Source of the DNA: Candidatus Eiseniibacteriota bacterium
GTDB lineage: Bacteria; JAFGKV01
DNA: 13,440 nucleotides
Assembly: GCA_025453925.1 (NCBI GenBank)
Contig: JALOPK010000062.1
Span: forward strand, 1 to 13,440
Reading direction: 5' to 3'
The notes below the pieces were generated by a model that saw nothing but the letters and a program-made list of their open reading frames with translations, was not told the origin of the DNA and did no database searches. The position numbers and the translations under genes were made by a program. Below, in pieces: positions 1-8,263 of this stretch; position 1 is the stretch's first letter, and each line of letters opens with the position of its first letter.

Positions 1-2
1 CC

Positions 3-2093
3 CTCACAAAGGCGGATGTATACCAGTCCTCCGCCGAGATACTCATCGACATTCCCGAGATCCAGGCCAGCCCCTGGGAGCTGGCCATTGGCGGCAAGAA
101 GGTCAGATCCATCGACTTCTACAAGGCCATCCTGGAGAGCCAGCCTTTCTTGAAGAAGGTGGCCCAGAAGGCATATGAGGACGAGCTTTCGAGCGAGACG
201 TCGAACCTCACACTGGACGCCGCTCTGTTCCGGGTCATGGGGCGAATCGATTTCGTCGCGCAGCGGCACGAGGGATTCTACAGTCTGTCCTGCGTCGCCA
301 ATGATCCCGATGAGGCCTTCGCACTCGCCGACGCCGCCAAGGACGTCTTTCAGGAGCAATGCAACGAGCTGGTGCGCCAGGACTCGCAGAAGCTCGTCGA
401 CTACGTGACCGACCAGATCGAGGCGGTGAGCGAGCAGCTCGCCCAGTCTACCCATGACCTGGAGATGTTTCAGCGCCAGCTCGGCGAGGTACGTTTGGAG
501 GAGAACCAGACGGTGGTGAGTGAACTGGCCAGCTATCAGCAGCGGCAGAGTGAGGCGGCCAACCAGAAGGCAACCGTGCGGGGCGAACTCGCCAGCGTGC
601 GTGGGCAGTACCTGGAACTTGACGCACGCATCCGCCCGAGCGGCCCCACGGGCAACAGCAGGCTCTCCCAGCTGCAGAACCAGCTCGCCCAAATCGACAC
701 CGATCTCGAACGTTTGCGGCTCACCAGGGAGCCGGATGATCCCGAAGTTCGCCAGCTCCGGAGGGATCGTGAGAAGATCGCCAGGTCCGTCGTGCAGGAG
801 TCGATGACGGGATCCAGCTCGGGGATGAATCCGGCGGCAGCGGCCTCCTGGCAGCAACTTCAGGAGCGCGTGGCCCAGTTGGAGGGGGAACTGGACAAGC
901 TAGAGCGGCAGGAGAGGTTCTACCGCAACGAGATCACCCGGTTCCAGCGCGAGCACCCGGATCTCTTCCGTCAGACCATCGAACTGGCGAGGCTCCGTCG
1001 CGTGGTTGATACCCACAACAAGGCCATCAACTTCCTCGTGGAAGAGCGCGAGAAGGCCCGAATCAAGGGCGCGACTGAGACCGCGGGCATTAAAGTGATC
1101 GACAACCCCCGACGCCCCGTTGCGCCTCTTCCCTCTCGCACCAAGACCTACATCCTCTTCGGAGCCGTCATCGGCATACTCTTAGGCGTGGGATCCGCGT
1201 ACGCGCTGGAGTATTTCGACAACTCCATCCGAACCGCAGAGGAGGTCCAGCGCAGCGTGTCCCTTCCGGTACTGGGGACCATTCCCCAGATCCGCACCGG
1301 AACGCGCGGCGCGACCGGTACATACGCAGGCAATGTTTTCGGGATCGGTGAGGGCGCCGGCACTGGCGACGACACGCTGAAGATGAGCGAGAAGATCGTG
1401 ACTCACTTCGCCCCCAAGGATCCCATCAGCGAGGCCTATCGCTCTCTGCGCACCAACATACAGTTCGCGCGCCTCGACAAGCCGATCCGCAGTATGCTGG
1501 TGTCGAGTGCCGGCCCGAAGGAGGGGAAATCGCTGAGCGTCATCAACCTGGCCACCACTTTCGCGCAGATGGGGGAGAAGACCTTGGTGGTGGATGCAGA
1601 CATGCGTCGTCCGACGCAACATCATCTCTTCGGGATCGACCGGGATCCGGGCCTGACCACGCTGCTGAGCAGACAGGACATGACCTTGCGGGACGTCATA
1701 CGAGGCACTGAGGTCGAGAACCTGTTCGTGATTCCCGGGGGGAGCTCCGCCCCCAATCCGGCCGAACTGCTTGGTTCCCCGCGGATGGAAGCCCTCATTG
1801 CTGAAATGATGAGCGAGTTCGGGATGGTCGTGTTCGACACGCCGCCGGTGGTGGCGGTGACCGACGCGGCGCTTCTCTCCAGAAAGGTTGACGGCGCATT
1901 GTTGGTCTGCCGGTGGGGACAGACGGACCGTCACCTTCTCATGCACGCCGCCGACCTCATGCGAAAGGTCGGCGCGAGCATGATCGGCGTGCTGATGAAC
2001 AATATCGATGTGTACCACCGTTATGGCTCGTATGGTCATTACTACCACTACTACTACTACAGCAGCGATGCGAAGACGGGAGCATCGGCGTGA
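3..2093 (+). CDS. Wzc-type polysaccharide co-polymerase with BY-kinase domain (5' partial)
   Basis: This inner-membrane protein controls chain length and export of a surface polysaccharide and phosphorylates its own tyrosines. The frame is open to the window edge (codons from base 3), so the TTG at 150 is internal. The missing part should hold the first membrane helix. Visible in order: the end of a Wzz domain, long periplasmic coiled coils (about 400-1080), a proline-rich stretch and second membrane helix (about 1110-1210), and a cytoplasmic kinase. The kinase has Walker A SSAGPKEGKS (1503-1532), Walker A' VVDADMRRP (1587-1613) and Walker B MVVFDTPP (1824-1847). The C-terminal tail has nine tyrosines between 2013 and 2060, the usual autophosphorylation cluster. 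Kinase and co-polymerase are in one chain, as in proteobacterial Wzc, not split as in Firmicutes. First visible gene of a four-gene operon. Family certain; the exported polymer is unknown. Confidence 0.96.
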   Translation, partial: LTKADVYQSSAEILIDIPEIQASPWELAIGGKKVRSIDFYKAILESQPFLKKVAQKAYEDELSSETSNLTLDAALFRVMGRIDFVAQRHEGFYSLSCVANDPDEAFALADAAKDVFQEQCNELVRQDSQKLVDYVTDQIEAVSEQLAQSTHDLEMFQRQLGEVRLEENQTVVSELASYQQRQSEAANQKATVRGELASVRGQYLELDARIRPSGPTGNSRLSQLQNQLAQIDTDLERLRLTREPDDPEVRQLRRDREKIARSVVQESMTGSSSGMNPAAAASWQQLQERVAQLEGELDKLERQERFYRNEITRFQREHPDLFRQTIELARLRRVVDTHNKAINFLVEEREKARIKGATETAGIKVIDNPRRPVAPLPSRTKTYILFGAVIGILLGVGSAYALEYFDNSIRTAEEVQRSVSLPVLGTIPQIRTGTRGATGTYAGNVFGIGEGAGTGDDTLKMSEKIVTHFAPKDPISEAYRSLRTNIQFARLDKPIRSMLVSSAGPKEGKSLSVINLATTFAQMGEKTLVVDADMRRPTQHHLFGIDRDPGLTTLLSRQDMTLRDVIRGTEVENLFVIPGGSSAPNPAELLGSPRMEALIAEMMSEFGMVVFDTPPVVAVTDAALLSRKVDGALLVCRWGQTDRHLLMHAADLMRKVGASMIGVLMNNIDVYHRYGSYGHYYHYYYYSSDAKTGASA
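2040..2060 (+). repeat. TAC trinucleotide run encoding the tyrosine tail
   Basis: Seven in-frame codons, all TAC except one CAC (third position), encode YYHYYYY near the kinase C-terminus. Changes in repeat number would keep the frame and alter the number of phosphorylatable tyrosines. Confidence 0.7.
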
Positions 2094-2992
2094 ACGGCGA
2101 ACGCTGGATGCCCGACGGCGTTTCGATCATGATTCCCGCATTCAACGAAGAAGACGGGATCGGTCCGACCATTGAGGCGGTGCAACAGGCATTCCTCCGG
2201 ATCGATCTCCCCGGCGAGATCATAGTGGTTGACGACGGCAGCACCGACGGCACCGTGGAGAGAGCGGCCCGGTACGAGGGTGTCCGGATCGTGCGGCACA
2301 AAGAGAATCGGGGAGTTGGTATCGCCCGCAACACGGGCATCCTCGAGGCGCGCTACCAGGCCGTCGGCATGCTTGATGCCGACGGCACCTATCCCGCCGA
2401 TTCGATCCCCGCTTTGGTGGAAGGCTTGGGGGAGTACCATATGACGGTCGGCGCCCGCGTAGGGCGCAAAGTCGCCCGCGACTGGGCGCGGATGGTGCCG
2501 AAGTGGCTGATCCTCAAGCTGGCCTGCTACATCAGCGGTCAACGGATCCCCGACCTGAATTCCGGCCTGAGGCTTTTTCGCCGGGATTCGGCGCTGCGCT
2601 TCTTCAACATACTCCCCAAAGGTCACTCATGGGTGTCAACCATCACCCTGGCCATGTTGAGCAACGGCATGGCCGTCAAGTTCGTCCCCGTTGACTACTA
2701 CAAGAGGATCGGGAGGTCCACCTTCCATCCGCTTCGCGACACCTACAACTACATCATGGTGATCATCAGAACCGTCATGTACTTCGATCCGCTCAAGGTC
2801 TTCTTCCCGGCGGGGCTTCTTCTTCTTCTCGCCGGGATCGCGAAACTCGTTTTCGACCTTGTCCGGTTCAACGACATCAAGGAGAGCGATGTCATACTCA
2901 TCGTGACGGCGTTGCTCGTCCTCTTCCAAGGTCTCCTGGCCGATCTCATCGTCGCCAGAACGAAGCTCCTGGGCAACGGAGGGCAACGCTGA
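2090..2992 (+). CDS. Family 2 glycosyltransferase, polyprenyl-phosphate sugar synthase type (DPM1/GtrB-like)
   Basis: Probably moves a sugar from a nucleotide donor to a polyprenyl phosphate on the cytoplasmic face of the membrane. The GT-A fold is clear: SIMIPAFNEE near residues 12-21, VVDDGSTDG with Asp48/Asp49, the metal-binding DAD at 96-98, and the acceptor-loop motif PDLNSGLRLFRRD. Two hydrophobic helices end the protein (about residues 238-256 and 268-288), the arrangement of GtrB and dolichyl-phosphate synthase-like enzymes. I chose the GTG at 2090 because it overlaps the kinase stop as GTGA and has GGGAG 7 bases upstream. The longer frame from 1913 would lie inside the kinase gene and add an unrelated N-terminus. 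ATG 2108 is a weaker alternative. The product is 300 residues. The sugar and acceptor are not determined by the sequence. Confidence 0.93.
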   Translation: MNGERWMPDGVSIMIPAFNEEDGIGPTIEAVQQAFLRIDLPGEIIVVDDGSTDGTVERAARYEGVRIVRHKENRGVGIARNTGILEARYQAVGMLDADGTYPADSIPALVEGLGEYHMTVGARVGRKVARDWARMVPKWLILKLACYISGQRIPDLNSGLRLFRRDSALRFFNILPKGHSWVSTITLAMLSNGMAVKFVPVDYYKRIGRSTFHPLRDTYNYIMVIIRTVMYFDPLKVFFPAGLLLLLAGIAKLVFDLVRFNDIKESDVILIVTALLVLFQGLLADLIVARTKLLGNGGQR

Positions 2993-4116
2993 TGGCAGTC
3001 GTTCTTGTCACCGGGGGGGCCGGTTTCATCGGCTCCCATCTCGTGGATGCATTGGTGGCGCGGGGCCATGAGGTTCGGGTTCTGGACAGCCTGGAACCCC
3101 AGGTTCACGGATTCTCTGGCGTCGCCCCCGACTATCTGAACTCGGCCGCTTTGTTCCACCGGGGCCGCATCGAGGACCCGGCGACGCTAGCGGCCGTGCT
3201 CCCGGGTGTCGATGTCGTGTTCCACGAGGCCGCCATCGTGGGGGTCGGGCAGTCGATGTACGAAATCCGCCGGTACGTGGACGGGAACACCGGCGCCACC
3301 GGCGCGTTCCTCGAGTTTCTCGTCCACCACCCGGAACTCCGGCCGCGGAAGCTGGTGGTGGCTTCGTCCATGTCCATCTATGGGGAAGGCGCCTATAGGG
3401 GCAGCGATGGGGCGGCCCTGTACCCGCACGTGCGATCCCGGCAGCAGCTTGAGAACAGGGTCTGGGAGATCATGGATGACCATGGGCAGGCGGCGCAGCC
3501 CCAACCTACCGGGGAGCAGAAGCCTCTCCATCCGACCTCCATCTATGCCGTCACCAAGCGCGACCACGAGGAGATGTGCCTCGCCGTCGGGTACGCCTAC
3601 CGCATGCCGACCGTGGCCCTACGATACTTCAACGTGTACGGCCCACGTCAGGCCCTCTCGAATCCCTATACCGGCGTCGGCGCCATTTTCAGTGCGCGCC
3701 TTCTCAACAACAAACCGCCGCTCGTGTTCGAGGACGGGTGCCAGACCAGGGACTTCGTGCACGTCTCCGACATCGTCCAGGCCAATATCCTCGCCATGGA
3801 GTCGGACGCGGCTGACTACCGCGCGGTCAATGTCGGAACCGGCACGCCAACCTCCGTGCTCGGGGTGGCATCCCTGCTGTCCGAGCACCTGGGGTACGCG
3901 GGCGCACCACTGATCCTCGGCAAGTTCCGCGAGGGCGACATCCGTCATTGCGTGGCCGATATCACCTGCGCCCGGCATCTGCTGGGGTACCGGCCTACCG
4001 TTGCGCTCCATGAGGGTATCCCGGAACTGGTCCGATGGGTGAGCGCCCAGCGCGACGTGCTCGATGGTACCGATCGTGCGGCGGATGAACTGAGGAAGTG
4101 GGGCCTGACGGAATAG
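2992..4116 (+). CDS. NAD-dependent epimerase, dTDP-L-rhamnose 4-epimerase-like
   Basis: Extended short-chain dehydrogenase/reductase of 374 residues. The NAD-binding loop is TGGAGFIGSH (residues 7-16), the active-site pair is Tyr185/Lys189 in YAVTK, and the Ser motif is SSMSIYGE near 125-132. The pattern VGVGQSMYEI, the conserved ALRYFNVYGPRQALSNPYTG and the late GDIRHC-ADI segment match, from memory, the subgroup that turns dTDP-L-rhamnose into dTDP-6-deoxy-L-talose. Other UDP- or GDP-sugar epimerases remain possible. The loop before YAVTK (about residues 140-180) has no cysteines, whereas I recall some relatives with a Cys-pair there. The start ATG shares its first base with the previous stop (TGATG), so translation is probably coupled. 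No dTDP-rhamnose synthesis genes are in the window, so the donor would come from elsewhere in the genome. Confidence 0.92.
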   Translation: MAVVLVTGGAGFIGSHLVDALVARGHEVRVLDSLEPQVHGFSGVAPDYLNSAALFHRGRIEDPATLAAVLPGVDVVFHEAAIVGVGQSMYEIRRYVDGNTGATGAFLEFLVHHPELRPRKLVVASSMSIYGEGAYRGSDGAALYPHVRSRQQLENRVWEIMDDHGQAAQPQPTGEQKPLHPTSIYAVTKRDHEEMCLAVGYAYRMPTVALRYFNVYGPRQALSNPYTGVGAIFSARLLNNKPPLVFEDGCQTRDFVHVSDIVQANILAMESDAADYRAVNVGTGTPTSVLGVASLLSEHLGYAGAPLILGKFREGDIRHCVADITCARHLLGYRPTVALHEGIPELVRWVSAQRDVLDGTDRAADELRKWGLTE

Positions 4117-4130
4117 GGGGCGGCCGGCCG

Positions 4131-5288
4131 TTGCATGTGGTCTTCTTCGGCACCTACGACACTCACCGGCCTCGCTTCCGAATCCTGACACGCGGCCTTG
4201 CGCAGGCGGGCGTCACCGTATCGCAGTGTCATGCGTCCATCTGGGGCGACCTGGAAGACCGCAGCCACATGCGCGACGCCAGGAACTACCTACGCCCCGC
4301 GCTCAGATGGTGCGCCGCCATGCCGCGTCTGGCGCGGGCCTATGCCGCGATCCCTCCCCACGACGCGGTCATCGTGCCCTACCTCGGCCAGGCTGACGCC
4401 GTCGCCGCGAGACGGCTGGTCAGAAAGCGCGGAGCCCCACTCATCTTCGATCCCTACGTGTCACTCTTTGAGACGGTCATCGGAGACAGGAAACTCGCCC
4501 CTTCGCGCAGCCTCGCCGCCCACGCGATCCGCTTGCTCGACGTGCGTGCGTTCAAGGCGGCGGACCTCGTGGTGGTCGACACGGCTTCCCACGGGGATCT
4601 CATAGCCGACCAGCTGAGGCTTGGATCCTGGCGTCGACATGTCATCCCGGTGGGCGCCGAGGCGGACGTGTTTGTTTCGCGGCCACTTCCCGCCGGACGG
4701 AGCACTACTTCGGTGCTGTTCTATGGTTCCATGATTCCCCTGCACGGCATCGAGACCATCGTCAGAGCAGCGGCCGGACTGAGGGATCGCGGTTCGGTGC
4801 GTTTCACCGTGATTGGAACGGGTCAGGAACATGCAAAGGCGCGAGCCCTTGCGGCGCAACTTAACGCCGGGAGCATCATCGAGTGGCGGGATCGTGTGCC
4901 CTATGATCTGCTCCCCTCGGTGATTGCGGAGGCTGACATCTGTCTGGGCATTTTCGGCACCACCAGGAAGGCGCACGCGGTCGTGCCCAACAAGGTTTAT
5001 CAGGCATTGGCGGTGGGGCGTCCCGTGGTCTCTGCCGACACCCCCGCGATGCGGGAATGGTTCACGCCGGGAGTCGATTGCCTTCTGACACGGCCGGGGG
5101 ACCATCATCAACTCGGCGAGGCGATCGTCAGCCTGATTGAGGACCGGGCCTTACGTGAGCGCCTCGCCCATGACGGTCACCGGTTATTCGCTGAGAAGTT
5201 CAGCGAGGCGGCCATCGGCGAGGCGGCCCGGGCCATGTTGACCGCCTCTTCTCCTCTCCGCTGCGCTGGATTGGCTGGCGGCAGGTGA
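4131..5288 (+). CDS. Family 4 glycosyltransferase (GT-B fold)
   Basis: Adds a sugar from a nucleotide donor to a growing glycan in the cytoplasm. The N-terminal Rossmann half begins HVVFFGTYDTHRPR. The C-terminal half carries the donor-binding features: IPVGAEADVF, then SVLFYGSMIPLHG, FTVIGTGQE, a short GIFGTTRKA segment and VPNKVYQALAVGRPVVSADT near residues 285-305. At the place of the second Glu in the usual E-x7-E pair there is Gln291. I recall Gln at this place in some relatives, so the enzyme need not be inactive. I prefer the TTG at 4131 (385 residues): it puts the start directly before the first strand and has AGGGGG 10 bases upstream. The GTG at 4098 would overlap the epimerase and has a Shine-Dalgarno only 2 bases away. 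Last gene of the operon. Sugar specificity cannot be read. Confidence 0.91.
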   Translation: MHVVFFGTYDTHRPRFRILTRGLAQAGVTVSQCHASIWGDLEDRSHMRDARNYLRPALRWCAAMPRLARAYAAIPPHDAVIVPYLGQADAVAARRLVRKRGAPLIFDPYVSLFETVIGDRKLAPSRSLAAHAIRLLDVRAFKAADLVVVDTASHGDLIADQLRLGSWRRHVIPVGAEADVFVSRPLPAGRSTTSVLFYGSMIPLHGIETIVRAAAGLRDRGSVRFTVIGTGQEHAKARALAAQLNAGSIIEWRDRVPYDLLPSVIAEADICLGIFGTTRKAHAVVPNKVYQALAVGRPVVSADTPAMREWFTPGVDCLLTRPGDHHQLGEAIVSLIEDRALRERLAHDGHRLFAEKFSEAAIGEAARAMLTASSPLRCAGLAGGR

Positions 5289-5695
5289 GGGTGTGTCGCC
5301 CGACGCCTGTCCGCCGCGGAACGCGAGGAGCGACCCCGGGTGTACAATGAGCACCACACGTCGCGGTGTGCCGGTGCCCGCTGTGAGCCTGCCGGGAGGT
5401 GACGTGCGGTGTCATGTTCCAGGAGCGGTGCGCTGGCGACCAGGATCACGCCTACGGTGACGGCCGGAGGTCCACGGAATGCCATGCCGCCCGCCGTGAA
5501 GGCGGCGGCCGCATCGGCTCGGGAGGTCAGGCGACCCCGGGGCGGGGAATCTTCCGTGCCTCCTCTCCTGGGGCCGCGGTCCGGCGAATGCCGCGTGCAT
5601 GTCGAAATGAAGAGGGATCGACGGATTCGGTCGAACGCCCCGCACTGTCGGGATGCGATGTGACGCCTCCTCTCCGGGGCGCCAAGGAGGATGAA
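5289..5695. other. 407-base intergenic region between the glycan operon and the barrel gene
   Basis: No convincing gene. Open frames here (for example 5409-5663) are rich in Arg, Pro and Ala and have high GC at the second codon position, unlike the real genes. TACAAT at 5343-5348 resembles a -10 box but has no matching -35. A GC-rich hairpin (5486-5495 with 5501-5509, one bulge) has no T-run after it. The GGGAGGTGA at 5394-5402 looks like a Shine-Dalgarno with no supported gene. The region probably carries the promoter of the next gene. Confidence 0.5.
5666..5690 (+). promoter_or_regulatory. Shine-Dalgarno of the barrel gene with a complementary upstream run
   Basis: A strong AAGGAGG (5684-5690) sits 5 bases before the ATG at 5696 and fixes that start. 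CCTCCT at 5666-5671 is perfectly complementary to AGGAGG at 5685-5690, leaving a 13-base loop, so the mRNA could hide its own ribosome-binding site. The six-pair helix is visible; regulation is inference. Confidence 0.4.
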
Positions 5696-6838
5696 ATGAG
5701 GAATGGATGGGTTCTCCTGTTCATCTTGATGCTGGGGTGTCTGCCCGCCAGTGCGTACGACCACAAGTACGCCGCAGAGTTCCTCAACATCGGAGTAGGT
5801 GCCCGTGCCGGCGCCATGGGAGGCGCGTTCAGCGCCGTTGCCGATGATGCGTCCGCCGGCTATTGGAACCCTGCGGGGTTGCGCCTTCTGTCCCGCAGGC
5901 AGATCGGGCTCATGCATTCTGCGCAGTTCGGAAACGAGGTGAAGTATGATTACCTGGTGTTCGGTTCACCGGGAGGAGTCGAGTCTTACGGCGTGAGCCT
6001 CATCCGAATGGGCATTGATGACATTCCCTACACCGAGGACGCGTTCCACGACTGGGGCATGGACAACATCCCCCCCGGCTCACCCGGTGACGACGGATCC
6101 GATGACTACGACCCGGCCACGAATCCCGACGGCACTGAGGGAAACGGCACATGGGATCCGTACGACTCGACCTTCCCCGATCTGCCCGGGGAGGGCATCG
6201 ATGAGGGCGCCATCGAGTACAAGAGCGATGTGGAGATGGCGCTGCTAGTGACCTACGCAAAGACCATTGGGGCCCTCAGCGCCGGCGCCAACGCGAAGCT
6301 GATACGCCAGGGAATCGGGGACGCCAGCCTCCTGGGATTGGGCGGTGACGATACGATGTTCGGGTTCGGCGTTGATCTGGGGCTGCTGTATCAGATTCGG
6401 CCCTGGTGGCGAACCGCTGCCGTGCTTCGTGATGCCGTGGGTACCCTTTTGGTATGGAATAACGGCACACGCAATACCAAGACGCCGACGCTTACTGTGG
6501 GCAATGCGGTGTTCGCCCGCGCGGCCTCGAACCAAGTAAGACTGACGGTCGCCGCCGATGTCGACCTCCGATTCGAAGGGCGGGAAACCGCCAGTCAGTT
6601 CTCAACCGGCGCGCTGAGCGCCGATCTCCGGATCGGCGGGGAGATTGCTTACCGGGAGGCTATCGCGCTCCGCGCAGGCCTGCAGCCCTCCTCGAGAGAC
6701 AAGGAGCCCTACGGACGAGCCTGGGATCTCACGCTGGGAGCCGGGCTGTCATTCAGAGGAATGATGCTTGACTATGCATTCTCGGAGCACCGCGTCTTCG
6801 ACCAGACCCACAAAGTGTCCCTTGGTCTTCTCCTGTAG
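5696..6838 (+). CDS. PorV/PorQ-family outer-membrane beta-barrel protein
   Basis: Exported protein of 380 residues with a signal peptide (MRNGWVLLFILMLGCLPASA, probable cleavage before YD). The mature start FLNIGVGARAGAMGGAFSAV followed by DDASAGYWNPAGL is the family hallmark, and the chain ends in beta strands (LDYAFSEHRV, then HKVSLGLLL). In Bacteroidetes the relative PorV carries cargo to the type IX secretion sortase; in other phyla the role of such barrels is mostly unknown, so no secretion function is claimed here. Between about residues 121 and 172 (6059-6212) lies a loop rich in Asp, Gly and Pro with GNGTWDPYD, like calcium-binding DxNGNG repeats. The last residue is Leu, not the aromatic usual for barrel insertion signals. 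It lies 35 bases before the first phosphodiesterase gene, so the two probably form one transcript. Confidence 0.9.
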   Translation: MRNGWVLLFILMLGCLPASAYDHKYAAEFLNIGVGARAGAMGGAFSAVADDASAGYWNPAGLRLLSRRQIGLMHSAQFGNEVKYDYLVFGSPGGVESYGVSLIRMGIDDIPYTEDAFHDWGMDNIPPGSPGDDGSDDYDPATNPDGTEGNGTWDPYDSTFPDLPGEGIDEGAIEYKSDVEMALLVTYAKTIGALSAGANAKLIRQGIGDASLLGLGGDDTMFGFGVDLGLLYQIRPWWRTAAVLRDAVGTLLVWNNGTRNTKTPTLTVGNAVFARAASNQVRLTVAADVDLRFEGRETASQFSTGALSADLRIGGEIAYREAIALRAGLQPSSRDKEPYGRAWDLTLGAGLSFRGMMLDYAFSEHRVFDQTHKVSLGLLL

Positions 6839-6873
6839 CACAAGAGCCCTGTTGTCCTGTCAAGGAGTGTGTG

Positions 6874-8211
6874 ATGGCGCTCGGTCATACTGAGATACCG
6901 CGTCTCGTGGTGGTGGGAATTGACGGCGTCCCGCTCACCCTGCTGCATGAACTGATGAGCCGCGGCATCATGCCCGCCATGAAAGCGCTGGTTTCCGACC
7001 GTACCGTGGAACTGCTCAGCGTGTACCCGACAGTGTCATCGGCTGCGTGGACGAGTTTCATGACTGGCCTTCATCCCCCGCGGCACGGCATTATGGGGTT
7101 CGTCAACAAGACGGCCGGGAGCTATGACATCCTCTTTCCGCGGCGCGAACACATCCGTTCGCCGCTCGTACAGGAGATCGTGAGTGAGGCGGGGGGTACG
7201 GTGTTCTCCATGGGGGTTCCGGTGACGTTTCCCCCCATGCACCTGCGTGGCGTCGTGATCTCCTGCTTTCTCGCTCCCGGGCTGGACAAGGCCGTCTTTC
7301 CTCCCGGCGAGCTTGCCACGCTGCGTGAACTCGGCTACGTCATGGATCCGGATCCTCTCGTGGCCCATCAGGACCGCGCTCGTTTCATGGGGATGATTCA
7401 CCACGGACTGGAGCGGCGCATCGCCACCGTCCAGCACTACTTCCGCAGCCAGCCGTGGGACCTTTTCCTCGTGCACGTGATGGAAACAGACCGGCTTCAT
7501 CACTTCTTCTGGCGCGACCACGACACCCCCGGATCCGCGTTCCACGAGGACTTCTTCCGGTTCTACCGCAGGCTTGACGGCCTCTTCGAGTGGCTCGGAC
7601 AGGAAATGGGGGATTCCCGCCGGCTTGTCGTCCTGTCCGATCACGGGTTCTGCGGACTCGACTGGGAAGTCAATGCCGGAAAGTGGATGGTAGATCAGGG
7701 GATGACCGTGCTCCGATCGACGACTCCCGGGCCGCCGCTGACCAACGTGGAGTGGAGCAAGACCAAAGCCTACAGCATGATACCGGGCCGCGTCTGGGTA
7801 AACCGGCGCGGGAGGGAGCCCGAAGGAATCGTGAGTCCTTCCGAGGCGGATGACGTTCTCGCCCGGCTCAGAGGAGCCGCCATGGAGTGGAGGGATCCCA
7901 GGGGCCAGCCGGTAATCGATAAGGTGCTCATCGGCACGGAGATCCCCGGCTACAGGGAGGGGAACGGAATTCCGGATGCGCTGCTGATATCGAAGCGAGG
8001 GATGGATCTCAAGGACGGTGCCTTACGACCCGAGTTGTTCGAGCGGAAGGCCCTCAACGGCATGCACACCTATGACGACGCGCTGCTCTTCTTCGGGCCG
8101 GATCAGATTCGTGCCGAACATGCGCCATGGATCGGGGATCTGGCGCCGACATTGCTCCGCGTTCTCGGGCAACCGGCGCCCCACGACCTGGATGGCAGAG
8201 CTCTTGTCTGA
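6874..8211 (+). CDS. AlkP-superfamily type I phosphodiesterase-like protein, first copy
   Basis: Metal-dependent hydrolase or phosphotransferase of the type I phosphodiesterase/nucleotide pyrophosphatase branch, 445 residues. The expected two-metal site is present: Asp17 in VGIDG, Asp206 and His209 in ETDRLHH, Asp256/His257 in SDHG, and His398 in GMH. The nucleophile region reads YPTVSSAAWTSFMTG. Aligning on the final TG places Ser55 where nucleotide pyrophosphatases have Thr. There is no signal peptide or membrane helix, so it should act in the cytoplasm, perhaps on a nucleotide-sugar, a lipid-linked phosphate or a phosphate-bearing cofactor; the substrate is unknown. ATG 6874 is chosen because AAGGAG (6862-6867) lies 6 bases upstream; the adjacent GTG 6871 would be too close. 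It is followed by a structured leader and a related gene. Confidence 0.9.
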   Translation: MALGHTEIPRLVVVGIDGVPLTLLHELMSRGIMPAMKALVSDRTVELLSVYPTVSSAAWTSFMTGLHPPRHGIMGFVNKTAGSYDILFPRREHIRSPLVQEIVSEAGGTVFSMGVPVTFPPMHLRGVVISCFLAPGLDKAVFPPGELATLRELGYVMDPDPLVAHQDRARFMGMIHHGLERRIATVQHYFRSQPWDLFLVHVMETDRLHHFFWRDHDTPGSAFHEDFFRFYRRLDGLFEWLGQEMGDSRRLVVLSDHGFCGLDWEVNAGKWMVDQGMTVLRSTTPGPPLTNVEWSKTKAYSMIPGRVWVNRRGREPEGIVSPSEADDVLARLRGAAMEWRDPRGQPVIDKVLIGTEIPGYREGNGIPDALLISKRGMDLKDGALRPELFERKALNGMHTYDDALLFFGPDQIRAEHAPWIGDLAPTLLRVLGQPAPHDLDGRALV

Positions 8212-8231
8212 TTCGTCTCACAGAGCATGCC

Positions 8232-8263
8232 AGGGATCCTACAAGCTTGCTTGTGGGATCTCT
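8232..8263 (+). terminator. Long hairpin after the first phosphodiesterase gene, terminator-like
   Basis: Arms 8232-8245 and 8250-8263 pair over 14 positions, two of them G-U, around a CTTG loop. It begins 21 bases after the stop codon. Only a broken T-rich tract follows (TCGCATCCTTGTTT), so rho-independent termination is plausible but not certain. Confidence 0.5.

Noticed and set aside
1182-2048. Long open frame on the - strand opposite the BY-kinase (288 codons)
   Set aside because: It mirrors a clear kinase domain, is rich in His and Arg and shows no recognisable motif. Similar - strand frames at 4461-5111, 5177-5917, 8396-9259, 10494-11216 and 12381-13052 are rejected for the same reasons.
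1913-2089. N-terminal extension of the family 2 glycosyltransferase
   Set aside because: It lies wholly inside the kinase gene and encodes unrelated sequence; the GTG at 2090 fits the operon overlap.
5343-5348. TACAAT as a -10 promoter box
   Set aside because: No acceptable -35 hexamer lies 16-18 bases upstream, and one hexamer is weak evidence.
5409-5663. Small + strand frame (84 codons) with GTG start and GGGAGGT 8 bases upstream
   Set aside because: Second codon positions are about two-thirds GC and the protein is Arg/Pro/Ala-rich, as expected for non-coding GC-rich DNA; no motif is seen.
5399-5695. N-terminal extension of the barrel protein
   Set aside because: It would bury the signal peptide behind about 100 low-complexity residues; the AAGGAGG before ATG 5696 decides the start.
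5738-5752. Possible lipoprotein signal (MLGC) in the barrel protein
   Set aside because: Met at the -3 position does not fit the lipobox, and ASA before YD is a good ordinary signal peptidase site.
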